A stretch of DNA of 64,000 nucleotides from Mortierella sp. BCC40632 (Eukaryota; Mortierellomycota; Mortierellomycetes; Mortierellales; Mortierellaceae), in NCBI GenBank assembly GCA_011634665.1, contig WAEK01000009.1, positions 496,001 through 560,000 on the forward strand, read 5' to 3'. The notes beneath the pieces were generated by a model. The model worked only from the letters and a program-made list of their open reading frames with translations. It was not told where the DNA came from and did not search any database. The translations under genes were made by a program, and so were the position numbers. Each line of letters opens with the position of its first letter. Positions within the stretch are counted from its first letter, which is position 1. Positions 25,901 to 36,889 of the stretch are shown one piece after another.

Positions 25901-27470
25901 TTCGCGAGTCGTGGGGAGTTCCTTTTCAGAAGAAATGATACTGAATTTTGCTCCTGCTGCCACAAAGACTGGGTTCAGGTTCGAGATGGTGTGTGCCGAG
26001 ACAACATTTCCACCCACCGAGGCTACGTTCCGAACCTGACGATTGGCAAGAGTCTGACAATTGGTCAGGAAAGCCTTGAGGACCGAGGCCTGTTCTTTCG
26101 AAGCTGTCTTGAGGGCTTCCTCCAGAGCCTTTTGGAAGTTGGAGATGGTAACATTGGCCCCGACAGTGATTCCTTTATCAGAGACTTGGATCGTCTTCAA
26201 CTCTTGGATGGCGCTCAGGTCCACGAGATGAGAGTAATGTTTGTGATTGAACCGGGTCTCAATACTAACATTTGTATTGCCACCGACGAGCTTTGCCTGA
26301 GGATAGAGAGCCTTGATTTCCAACACTTGCTCCAAGCTTGTCGGCCGGAGATATTGAGTTTGTTTGCCCTGAAAAGCCAAGGGCTGAGGGGTTCTTTTCA
26401 TTAGCTTTGGGGGGAAAATGATTTCTTGGGACGGATCATATTTTTTGAAAAGGACCGACGGAAATTGGACACTGCTCTCTTGTGGGATAGTTGACGTTTT
26501 CTCATTCATCCTACAACACACAGAGTCTGGCCCAGCACCTCCACAGCATCCATTCAATTTATCTTTGTTGCTGTTGCTGTTGTTGCTGTTGTTGTTAGTG
26601 TTGCTGGTGGTCCCATTTTCGTTCGTCGCAACTACACCATTTCCATGGCTCGGTTTAGCATCGAGAGCAAATGATTTCGCGGCATCTAAGATGGGTCGAT
26701 AACCCGTGCAACGACACAGATTTCCGTCAAACGAATCCTCGATTTCCTTTTCCGTCAGCGCCTGATTACTCCGGAGGAGAGCATAGAGTGACATGGCCAT
26801 ACCCGGTGTACAGAATCCGCATTGTGAACTTTGCATGTGCGTGTGTTACGGTCACCGAGAAAAAAAGAAGAGAAAAAACATCAACAAAAAGAGCAAAAAA
26901 AAAAAAAAAAGGGCGATCGCCGAGTCACTAAAGATGTCCTTCGGTCGTGAGAAAGTTTGAGTAATCCGAAAGAGAGTTTTTTTTACCCAAAGCAAAGTGC
27001 AATACGCTCTTGGACAGGGTGTGGATTCTTGTAGTCTCCGAGACCTTCGATGGTAATGACATGTTTTCCGTCCAAGGCACAAAGAAGATAGAGACAGCTG
27101 TTCACGTTCAGGTGGCTGATATGCTTCGTCTCCTGGTCAAAAGACGATACAAGCACAGTACAGGCACCTTTGTTTGTCCCAAACAGAGATTTCGTGGAAA
27201 GGTTTGGATGAAAGGTTTGCTTCAATCAGTACTAAAGATCACAGAGGATTTCTACTTCAAACTGATGGATGGTCCTTCTGGAGGAGAAGAGAGGTTGTCC
27301 TTACCGCATCCACCCTCGGCACAACCTATCTTTGTGCCGGTTAGACGAACAGACCGGAGATACTGTACAAGTGTTGTGTTTGGGTCCGGATTCTCAAGAG
27401 TGACCTCGGTACCATTGAGGAAGAACTGAAGTGTGTTTGTGTATCCTGAGGGTAAAGAGGAGGGCGCCAT
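22956..27470 (-). CDS. XDH: Xanthine dehydrogenase-family molybdenum hydroxylase with changed pocket
   Basis: Four exons: 27470-27305, 27167-26987, 26828-25279 and 25174-22956, in phase, giving 1371 residues against about 1330-1400 for the family. The order is standard: a plant-type 2Fe-2S domain (Cys50, 55, 58, 80), a second 2Fe-2S domain (SQCGFCTPG and [10 protein letters not shown]), a FAD domain ([10 protein letters not shown]), then the molybdopterin domain ([42 protein letters not shown]). Compared from memory with bovine XDH at a constant offset of 41, Gln767, Phe914 and Glu1261 are kept. Glu802 is Asp843, Arg880 is Val921, Phe1009 is Tyr1050 and Thr1010 is Ser1051. The catalytic glutamate is present, so a hydroxylase is likely; the substrate may not be xanthine. 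Alternatives are a nicotinate hydroxylase-like or aldehyde oxidase-like role. Confidence 0.92.
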
Positions 27471-29360
27471 GGTAGAGTAAATGAGGAAACGAAAGCGTGG
27501 TGAAAAAACAAAAAGAAAAAAAAAAGATAGGGTTGCGTGGAAGTGGGAATCGCCGAGGGCGTAACCGTGCTTCGGTATTTATGTTTCGCGGTTTTCCTCC
27601 TCTCTGCGCCTCCTCTCTCTCTTTCTCGGCCAGTGGTCAAGGGGCCCCCACAGTCTTTTCAGATGGACTTGCGCATGCACTAAGGAGCAGTAAAAAAAAA
27701 AAAAAAAGCAAACTAGGTAAAAGGCAAGATGTGCTTCGGAGGAACGACTGAGATGTCCGAGATTTTGGCTTGAACAAGGTTCGAGGATAACACGGGCAGA
27801 TGTTGATGGTTTACTCCGTTTATCTCATATGCTTGTCTTCCAGAGACCACCATCGATATCCGTGGCTCTCAAACATGGCTCAGTGCTGAACACAAGCAGA
27901 ACGAGTTGCGGACTCTGATGCTTGAGCGCACAAAAAGCAGGGTGTCGGGCTAAGGTTGGAATACGTGGACGATGTTTTTTTTGTGCTTACATCTTCAGCC
28001 TTTTCAGCCTTTGACCAGTCAACCAGGCGTGCATGAAATCCTTGGGGCCTTTTATTGATCCAATAAGGTAGAGAGGCGCAATCGTTTCCCCCTCCCCAAT
28101 GTTTGGCTGTCCACGACTGTCCATCACGCTGGCTCTTTTGTGATCGAGATAACTGTCTCCTTTCCTCCTTAAAAGACCACAACTCTTCAACTGCGGGGAA
28201 GCATTGCCTATTTTGGTCCTTGGTCATCTGCGCATTTGCCTGAGTGAAAGGGTTCTTTCTCAACCGGAAAAAAAAAAAAAAACCCGCGCTAATCGAGTTT
28301 TCCGCTCACGTTTGAGTCGAGGATCAAAGGCCCTACGCCCACCATGCTAATCATGCAAGAGAGGTGACGGGATCTATGGTTCCTCTTGTTGTGCCTCATA
28401 CGTACGGCTGAAGTCTTTTAGGGTAGCTTTGTCGCAGTGTGTCCATCTCTATTAAAGGTTCAGTGAAGAAAGGTTCAAAGCGCGTCTGTGTTACCTGGAC
28501 CTGGAAAAGTAGCTGATAGAGAATGCGAATCGTGTCCTCAGATAACTCGGCGGTCAAAGACAATGGTGAACTTGATGATGGCCATACATTTCTTCATGTT
28601 CGGGATCATTTGTTCATTGGCAGTTTCGTTATCAATAGGTTGGTAGACAACAACGGAAAAAGAAAACACCGTCAGTATCGAGCGATAGCATGAAAACGCT
28701 GTCAAACAAATGGAAGCTGTTGTGGCCAAATAAAAGTTGTGAGTCCGACCCAAAAAGAGACATGCGCGTTACAAGGCCTATCGTCCAGTACTCTTCCCTG
28801 GTTGTCATAGGTAAAAGATGAGAAGAGTAGAGACCATGGAAAGGACATGGGTGCAGATTCGTTCCTTCACAAGCTACTTCTTCGACATTTCTTCATGTTT
28901 GTCCAAAGACCTGGGAGGAAAGGGGGACTTATGACCAGGGAAGTAAACAAAGACTGGGCTGGCTTGCTGGCGACATACTGCCAGGGTGATGCATGTTGGT
29001 GGCAACGACTTATTTCCTCGCCAACCAAATAGAAAAAGTGCGAATAGCTTCTCATGTAGCATCCTCCTGAATAGCCAGCTGGACACTAGGGAATCAGTCA
29101 TTCTCATTTCTTGAGGTGCCTTAGTCCATTCACAAGGAAAAAGATGCAAAGAGGCTAAATTGGGAAAGGCTCAACGTTACCCTAGACTTCGCGTAACTTG
29201 TAGAGTCCGCCCACCTCCTTCATTTCAGAAGTCACGGTCCACTGTGTGGCTTATCTGTTGTGGCCATGAGCCTCGAAAAAAAAAAAAAAAAAAAAGTTGG
29301 CCCTTTGCCTGAGCTGCATTCCATCCTTTTTCCTACTTCATCTCATCACCGACATCCACA
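27471..29360. other. Divergent spacer between the XDH-family gene and MRT4
   Basis: It holds the promoters of two divergently transcribed genes. Short poly-A tracts are present (about 27692-27706, 28267-28281 and 29276-29294). One minus-strand frame (27880-28263) is listed separately. Nothing else is recognisable. Confidence 0.55.
27880..28263 (-). CDS. Unassigned open frame, possible exon
   Basis: A 127-codon minus-strand frame with balanced composition and an ATG start at 28263. A GTAAGC donor-like site interrupts it near 27990, after a charged KAEKAED run, so the true coding part may be only the first 90 or so residues. I recognise no domain and no partner exon. It could be a small gene, an old gene fragment or chance. 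Confidence 0.2.
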   Translation of the reverse strand: MRKNPFTQANAQMTKDQNRQCFPAVEELWSFKEERRQLSRSQKSQRDGQSWTAKHWGGGNDCASLPYWINKRPQGFHARLVDWSKAEKAEDVSTKKTSSTYSNLSPTPCFLCAQASESATRSACVQH

Positions 29361-30367
29361 ATGCCCAAGTCTAAGAGGAACAGAATTGGTACGCCATCTG
29401 CAGGAGTTCGTCCAGGAGTTGATGGAATTGGCAACAAAAGGAGCCATTGAAGACTCTTGACCCACTTTACTGATCGATTCATTCTCTCTTCCTCTCCCTT
29501 TTTTTTGTCTTCAGTTACGCTTACCCAGACGGACAAGAAGGGCCGTGCTGGCAAGGATGCCCTGTACGAACAGGTAATATAATATTTCTTTCCTCCTATC
29601 TTTATTGCTGCACTCTGAAGCTCTGGCACCTCGATAATCTTTCGCAACCGGAAGCAAACAATCAATCAAACAAACCAAAAAGAAAAAGAAGAAAAAGAAA
29701 AAGAAAAACTCCCCAAGACAGATCAGGACTAACCATCTCTTTCCTCTTGCGGACAATCGACTCTTTCTTATTTCATATCAACCCTTTCCAGATCAGAGAA
29801 AGTGCTGACCAGTACAAGTACATCTGGATCTTCTCTGTTGAGAACATGCGCAACACTTATCTGAAGACGGTTCGTTCCGAGTGGAAGCACTCTCGCTTCT
29901 ACTTTGGTCGTACCAAGGTCATGGCCAAGGCCCTCGGTACTTCTCCCGAGGATGAGTACAAGGACAACCTCTACCAGCTTGCCGATCAATTGGTCGGTCA
30001 TGTCGGTCTCCTCTTCACCAACATCGAGCCCGAGGAGGTTCAAGAGTACTTTGCCAGCTACACAGAAACCGACTATGCTCGTTCGGGTATCAAGGCAACC
30101 AGCGACTTTGTTGTCCCCGCAGGACCCGTCCACCGTGGAGAAGACAAGTTCCCCCACAACATGGAGCCCCAGCTCAGAAACTTGGGCATGCCCACGATTC
30201 TGGTCAATGGTGTTGTCACTTTGTTGAACGACTACCGTGTCTGCAAGGAGGGTCAGACCTTGACCCCTGAGCAGGCTCAGCTTTTGAAGTTGTTCTATGT
30301 GCAGATGGCCGATTTCCATGTCACTCTCAAGTCCTATTACCATAACGGACAGATCCACAGGGTCTAA
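29361..30367 (+). CDS. MRT4: Ribosome assembly factor Mrt4
   Basis: Three exons: 29361-29388, 29515-29573 and 29792-30367, in phase, coding 220 residues. The start [20 protein letters not shown] is the Mrt4 N-terminal signature. The body is a uL10-type domain ([36 protein letters not shown]) followed by the Mrt4-specific insertion ([25 protein letters not shown]). It lacks the acidic P0 tail that recruits stalk proteins. Mrt4 is the nucleolar paralogue of P0. It occupies the P-stalk base of pre-60S particles and is later exchanged for P0. The first coding exon has only 28 nt, which automated annotation could miss. Confidence 0.96.
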
Positions 30368-31234
30368 AGAAAGAGAGCAGTGTATGCATGCATTGCTGAA
30401 AAGAGGGAACGAATTTTGCCCGGGCCAAGTCTTTGCTCCTTTTTTCTTTTTTTCTTTTTTTATTCTCTGTTGACCATTCAGTGCATACAGCAAGAAGTCA
30501 TATCCATCAAGCATCCAACTGTACAATAAATTCTTCATAATCAACCATTAGAGTCGGGAATGAAAAAGAAAGAAAAAACAATAATGTTTGCATCCTTCTG
30601 TCTGATTTGAACCAAAAAAAAAAAAAAAAAAAAAAAAAAAAGAAAAAAAAAGGAGGCAATTGATTGGGGAGTTGCTTCCACTTTGCCTAGGATTCTATCG
30701 CATTCATCAGCCTCCATTCTCTCTGTGTATCTTACAATGAGGTTGAACGATACGAAGTCCAATGTTCTTGAGTACTCAACCACTTTGTCATTAAGTTTCC
30801 AATATTAGACTTTGAACAAACACCGACGCAAGGCGCCTATTGATCTCGAGAGAACCATGGATAGCAGAGTATCGTTCGCCGATTGCTACACTTTTCATAC
30901 ATGGGGAGAGATTATTCCTCTCAAAACCAAGACTGATCCTATTTACCCTTTTGTGTGTTTGATCAGCTGCTTCTGCAGGAGCAGCAAGAGAAAACATAAT
31001 GAGTGGTTACTACAACAGATGCCAAAATCATGTAGCAGCACATTTAGTGCGCTCCAAGACTCCAATTGGGATGACTAGCCAATATTCAGTGGCTGTCAAG
31101 ATACATGGGAGGTCTGGAGGATTAGTCCATTTAATAAGTGTTGATTTTCTTATACATTATCTTGACAAAAGGATCAATTGAATGAGGGTCTTGTGGGTAC
31201 TGGAGGTGAAAATGAAAAGCTTGAAAAAAGGTCT
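30368..31234. other. Convergent spacer between MRT4 and UreF
   Basis: It holds the 3' ends of both genes and a poly-A run at about 30613-30640. No coding feature recognised. Confidence 0.6.
30525..30530 (+). terminator. AATAAA polyadenylation signal of MRT4
   Basis: A canonical hexamer lies 158 nt past the MRT4 stop codon, after a T-rich stretch. Confidence 0.5.
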
Positions 31235-31584
31235 TCAACTGTTGAATAGCCTTGACCAGAGTCGTCCATGGATACCTGCACAAATATCACCTACTAGGAA
31301 TGTTTGTGCTGCATCCTCAATGGATAGATCGGCTGTCTTGGCGTCAATGAACCGAGCCTTGGCCTGTGATCGGGTGATGATATGTTGTGCCTGAAAGGGA
31401 CCCACAAGTGCCAGGCGAATGGCTGATGAGAGCAGAGTCCGTGCATGAAGATGAAGGTGTAGATATCGAGTCGTAGCTATTTTTCCACCCCCGCAGTTTT
31501 AAGAGTGGGGGTCAAAGAATGGCAGTTAGTTACTATATGGACTACAAGAATCATCGATTGACGCGTTTTGACATGAGCCCTGGA

Positions 31585-31616
<32 letters not shown>

Positions 31617-32473
31617 GTCATACCTAGATCAAATCCCAAAAGCCGAGCAATCATGGCAAAGGCAATCGGGTAATGTCCTGCAGTGTCTTCGCGTCGAATC
31701 ATGGCCTTGTAGGGTTTCAGGATCCGTATATTCGGGCCCAGTTCATTATCTCCCCAACCAACCGCTCCTCCATAATGGTCTTCCTCCTCCTCCTCTCCTT
31801 CCTCTCCCACAGGAGGAGTGGGTGAGGCCACAGGATTCCCATTCAAATCCACCTGGTCAGCAAAACACTTGACTCCCATCATCACTATTCCATCTCCTTG
31901 CTTCTTGGAGGCCGCATTCTGGATCGCATTATTCATAAACACATCATACTCTCGATCCAAATTAGCAATCCGTCTTAAAACACTCTTCATCGCCCGCTCT
32001 TTACCACGCATGGTTCGGAGTTGAGTATCCTGAAGACTCCAACTATCCACCAACTTCCAAACCGCTGTGATGAACGGTAAATTGGTATAACCGCACGAAT
32101 GAACACTCCAGTTCACAAACGCCTCCACATCTCGTGCTGACGTGGACTCGGGATGAAGTTTGGCAAAGGCCTCTAGACCATTCGAGGCAATGAAACCACC
32201 CGTGGGGAGTGCAGAGTCTAGGAACTGCCAAAGAAGCCAAGAGGGCGTGGCCGTTGCTTCTACCGTAGCCATGGATGCCGTCGTTGTTATTGGGTCATGG
32301 TGGGGAGATGAGGCAGCTAAGGACTCTTCTTGCTGTGATGGGTCATGGTCCGAGACAGTGGTTGACTGAGGAACAATGAATGCTTCTGGTGGAGGAGCAG
32401 AAAGGATGGGTGACTGTGAAGTATTGTTGGCTTGGGATGCTTCGGGAATCGGTGGGGAAATGTTCAAGTCCAT
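31235..32473 (-). CDS. UREF: Urease accessory protein UreF
   Basis: Two exons, 32473-31624 and 31476-31235, separated by a 147-bp intron that contains a long T tract on the plus strand; 363 residues. After a 67-residue Ser/Thr/Pro-rich N-terminal extension the UreF core starts at WLLWQFLDSALPTGGF. It continues through LEAFAKL and FVNWSVHSC and the helical HYPIAFAMIARLLG, and ends in the typical GRLWSRLFNS. UreF works with UreD/UreH and UreG to deliver nickel and CO2 for carbamylation of the urease active-site lysine; those genes are not in the window. An acidic Gly/Glu-rich insertion (GEEGEEEEEDHYGG) lies near residue 245. The start at 32473 is the first ATG of the frame; an internal Met at the head of the conserved core is an alternative start. 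The gene is in tandem with the FAM50 gene, 243 bp upstream. Confidence 0.93.
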
Positions 32474-32716
32474 GATGTTGTCGTATTTGGATGAAAAGAG
32501 ATGGACAAACAAAACCCTGGGGGGGAGGGAGGGGTGGACAAGAAGGGTTCATCCCGGATAAAGTGTGCCCCTGGGTCCAGGTGTAGCACCAACGCCGATT
32601 GGATCCGGAAAGAGGCGAATTTTTTTTTTCTTTCCTTTTCTTTTTTTTTATTATTTCACTGGAGTAACTCTCATAGAAAGAAAGAAAGAAAGAAAAAAAG
32701 CGGGTTGGATCGGACA

Positions 32717-33140
32717 CTACTTCCTTGACTCCTTGATAGTGTACTTTCCATAGTCCTTCTCCGGATCGTAAATCTCGAACCGAGATAGCGGGAAAATATG
32801 CTTGTTCCGCTCATAATAAGAACGCTCCAATACCTTGCCCGCGTGCGATTCATCCTTCTCAACCGTCGCATCGTTCGTTAGACGAATATCGTCGTGAACA
32901 TCAAAGCTGAAAAGAGGTCCAGACTTTCCACGAGCCTTGTTGATGATAAAGTCGTAAAAGGTATAGTGGTGTGGAATAATAAGATCCTCCTTGACATACA
33001 TCATGTTGTCGATACTAATGCCTCGCAGCTGTTGGAACTGTTGCCGACACTTTTCAAGGAACTGAGCAATCGTATCACCCTTCTTGCACTAGATGGAGGA
33101 GATTGACAGGCAATAAATGCAAGCGAGAATCGATAATTAG

Positions 33141-33188
<48 letters not shown>

Positions 33189-34304
33189 CAATTGACAAAG
33201 AGGTGATGGTTCCTGAAGGTTGTTATTGTTTTGGGGGATCCTCTTACCTCGACTTCTTTACGATGACCAGATCCATCCCAGTACGAATATGTGATCGAGA
33301 TGGTCTCCCGTTTGATCTCTTCCTGTTTCTGTAGCCATTCCTTCCGAAGCTCTTCTCGAACTCTTCTCTCCTCTGCTTCACGTTCCCGATCTGGCAAGAA
33401 ACTTGTGTCGATGGTGGGATCTTTTCCTAATTTTGACTTTTTGAATGCTGGTGGCGAAGGTTTGTCTCCATTTCCATTCTTGGCATCGTCTCCTTCGTTG
33501 CTTTCGTCTTCGGATCCCTTTCGTTTGGATGGACTGTCCTCCTGTCCGCCATCTTCATTTTCTTCTTCATCGTCTGCAAAGGATAGTTTCGAGATAGTCT
33601 TTTTGACCTTTTTCTTTACCACTCTGTCCTGGCTAATTATTGTTTTGTTTGGTTAGTCGACAAGCACAAAATGAAAATGAAAATGAAAATGAAAATGAAA
33701 TAGTCATCAGAATCCAGTTCATAATGCATGCTACTTCTCTCTCTCTCTATCATGCCCGCACAAACCACTTTTGGCATGCTAAAAATGATTCATAATGAGA
33801 AACCTACATGAGATTTGTTTTTGCTGCCTCACGCTTCTTGAGCTCCTCGAGTTCCTGTCGGGCTTTCCGAAAGTCAGTCAGGTTGACCAGACCGATCGTT
33901 TGTCTCTTGAGGGCCTCTTCGACATTATGATGTTGCGTGACGAACTTTTCGGAGGAGATCCTGACTTCGTTGTCCTTGGTGATCTGTGCTCTTTGCCGTT
34001 CAAAGTCGCTCATCATCTTTTCGCGTTGCTTCTCCAGCTTTTTGTGGCGTGAGCCCTCAGCGGAGGTTCCTATGCAGGAGTTGTTGATGTTAATGTTATT
34101 ATTGGGGGAACTCTTGAGAGAGAGAGAGAGAGAGAGTCGATTGAGGTGGAAAGGATGAACCAAAAAAAGAAAACAAATGAGCAGCAGTCTGCTTCATTCC
34201 GAGTGAGGCCATCTCTTTTGTATTTGCAGATGCACAGAGAGAGAGAGAGCAGTGTAGACAAAGTGGACATTCTCCTGTGCTTTCCTACCTTTGTATTCAG
34301 CCAT
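32717..34304 (-). CDS. FAM50A: FAM50/XAP5 family protein
   Basis: Four exons: 34304-34289, 34069-33808, 33632-33248 and 33088-32717, in phase, giving 344 residues (human FAM50A has 339). The start [20 protein letters not shown] is the family N-terminus. A coiled charged segment follows, then an acidic and basic linker, then the near-invariant block [67 protein letters not shown], and the end [11 protein letters not shown]. The family is nuclear and associates with spliceosome and chromatin regulators. In Arabidopsis XCT affects circadian period and small RNAs, and in fission yeast Xap5 affects transcription. The first coding exon is only 16 nt and splits a Gly codon. One intron carries a 46-A tract (33140-33185), which is poly-T in the sense strand. 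Confidence 0.96.
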
Positions 34305-34758
34305 GATCCTAAGATTCCCTGTCCTGTGAGATGGGCGATGCTGTTAAGAGAGAGCGAGAGAGAATGAGATATCACCTCTGGACACACACGCAGAAACTAA
34401 GTGACAGAAAATAGGCAGTCACTTTTTTTTTTCTTTCTTTCTTTTGGACTTTTGATGCCCCAGGAGATCGGAGAACAAGAAAGGGCTGCAGGGAGCTGGG
34501 AAAGAGAAAAAAAAAAGGCGGAAGACCAAAGAAGGCGAGGGGGTAGAAGCAGGAGAGGAGGAGTGTAAGAGATTTAACGCGGGTTTCTCTTCCAACAGCA
34601 AACATCATGCGTGCCCTGAGCGAGATTCATAGTCTATATCAGAGGCATAGACGTGGTTTGAGTGGTCCAGGGTCTTAGATGGGACAGTTCCGAGAGCTTG
34701 ACCAATATGGGAAGGGAAAAGGATGAATGAAAGAGGAAGAAAGGGTGAGTGAGAAAAA

Positions 34759-34806
<48 letters not shown>

Positions 34807-35003
34807 AAGAAGAAAGAGCGAATGGCAGGTTTCTCCGCGATGGATGGCACAGATGAGAGCTGGCTCCCCACCCCTTTCGATTGGGCTGATCTCCAAGTCT
34901 AGATGCAGACTAGACAGGACAGGACAGACCGACAGAGCACGGACGTGCTGCAGCAGCAGGTTGGGAAGCCCTTCTCTTGGTAAACAGAAAGAGAGAGTAT
35001 GTG

Positions 35004-35052
<49 letters not shown>

Positions 35053-35426
35053 CAGAGGTACAGACAGAGAGAAAGAAAGAGAGACAGACTAGGTTGGCTC
35101 CGTCTTTGGCTCAATCTCAGCCTCAGTTTACAGCCCGTTCGTTGTTCCTTAATGCTGTTATTTTTTTTTTTTTTTTTATATATAAAAATATATATTTTTT
35201 TATCTCTTCCTCTTGCTTTTCTCTCTCTCTCTCTCTCTCTCTCCTCTTCTTTCTTTCTCTCTCCTCTTCTCTCTTTCGTTTGCTCTTATTTGGATCTGTC
35301 TTCATTAGCCCATTCCCCATTATAAATAAATTTTCCATCATCCCCATCCGGACCCCGCCTGTTCTCATTCGATCCCTTTCTCTCTCTCTCTCTTCTCTTT
35401 CTTCCGGCGTGTTTTTGTTTTTTTTT

Positions 35427-35480
<54 letters not shown>

Positions 35481-35819
35481 CGGTTTTCATTCTTTCTATT
35501 AATTCAATTTCTCTCTCTCTCTATCTTCTCTCTATCTCAATATATCCTGGGCAATCATTTCCTCTTTCCCTTCGGGTCCTTTCCGGGTCGGCCTATATAT
35601 TTCGTTTTCCATTTCCTCTCCCCTACCCCCCACCCCCTTCAGCTGGTTGGCCGGTTTCATCCCCTACTTCTGGCTATTTGGCTTTTTCTACGATCCCCAT
35701 GTCTGCTTCGGACGCCAGTCCGGCGGCCACGGCTGCTCTCGCACCTATTCCTGTTCCACTTCCAGTCCTAGCTGTACCAAAACTGCCACCGCTTGCCGAC
35801 TTTGGCTTCTTCCTTGAAC
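34305..35819. other. Divergent spacer between FAM50 and the USP gene, microsatellite-rich
   Basis: It contains a 41-A tract at 34761-34801, GA repeats at about 35008-35049, CT repeats at about 35221-35242 and an (AT)n run at 35430-35478. The pyrimidine-rich sequence from about 35215 to 35690 is probably the leader region of the USP gene. An upstream frame starting at 35699 is listed separately. Confidence 0.6.
35430..35478. repeat. (AT)n microsatellite
   Basis: About 24 uninterrupted AT units upstream of the USP gene. A self-complementary tract of this length can extrude a cruciform and is likely to vary in length. Confidence 0.95.
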
Positions 35820-35968
35820 ATGTCTTCTGCTTCCCCTGCGATCTCACCCACGGTCTCTCCAAGCAACTCGACCGCATCCCTACCCTCCTCGCCTCCCTCG
35901 CCATCCTCGCCTTCCTCGCCTTCCACACCATCCTCGCCTTCCTCACCGGCCTCGTCCATTGCCTCTGA
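35699..35968 (+). other. Overlapping upstream open frame of the USP gene
   Basis: An ATG at 35699 opens an 89-residue frame ending at 35968, which overlaps the presumed USP start (35820) by 149 nt in another frame. Its first part is Ala/Pro-rich and looks like a genuine protein N-terminus; the second part is a hydrophobic reading of the Ser/Pro codon repeats. It could be a regulatory upstream ORF or the true N-terminus joined by a missed splice or frameshift. Confidence 0.35.
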
Positions 35969-36644
35969 CTCGACTACGGAAGACCAGGACTTTGTCGCCA
36001 AGGACCCTGAGCCGCAGTCAAAGGAACTAGACCGTCCGAGCCAGAGTCAGCCAAAAGACCTAGACCAGGAAGAGGGTCTCGGACCACTGTCTGCACCATG
36101 GATAACCACACCACCCACCTCCACCTCCACCCCAACAACCACAATAACCACAACAATGATACCTGGCAAGACACAGGCGCCTCCAAAGCAGCGGTCTAAG
36201 AATGGATACATTGGCCGAGTCGGCTTCGACACACTCGAATGCGATGATCCTGTCGAGAGCAGCTTTACGCTCCAAGCAAGGACAGATCATTGGCGTCGAA
36301 CCCGTTCCACGCGTACATTCCTTGTTGGCGCAGATCTGAACGAGTACAGTACCCATGCCCTGACCTGGGTCATTGACAATATGGTTGAGGATGGGGATGA
36401 GGTAAGAAAAGAAACCAACAACAACAACAACAACAGCAACAACAACAACAACAACAACAACAACAAAACAATACCATGCAAGTGTAAAGAGATACGTATT
36501 ATCTCGCTCACTTGCTCGCTTTCCATTCTGGGGTGATGGAGACATCATGCAGTCCAACTCCACAGTCTTCATACAAAAGTGGGATGCACGCATTCTCATA
36601 TTGACATATACACGCCTACACATTCACACACGCACATTCACACG

Positions 36645-36676
<32 letters not shown>

Positions 36677-36707
36677 AAACGGACGTCCTTGGTCACTGTC
36701 TGTTTAG

Positions 36708-36738
<31 letters not shown>

Positions 36739-36852
36739 AGAGGGATGCAGAGAGTGTTTTATTAAAGAGGAAAGGAGGAGGCGAGTGAAAAAGAGACTGA
36801 GAAAAAGAGAGAAAGGGAAGGGGTGTCAAAGCAAACAAAGAGCAAGCAAGCA

Positions 36853-36889
<37 letters not shown>

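Noticed and set aside
29768..30544. 258-codon minus-strand frame
   Set aside because: It is the antisense of MRT4 exon 3, whose protein is unmistakable on the plus strand.
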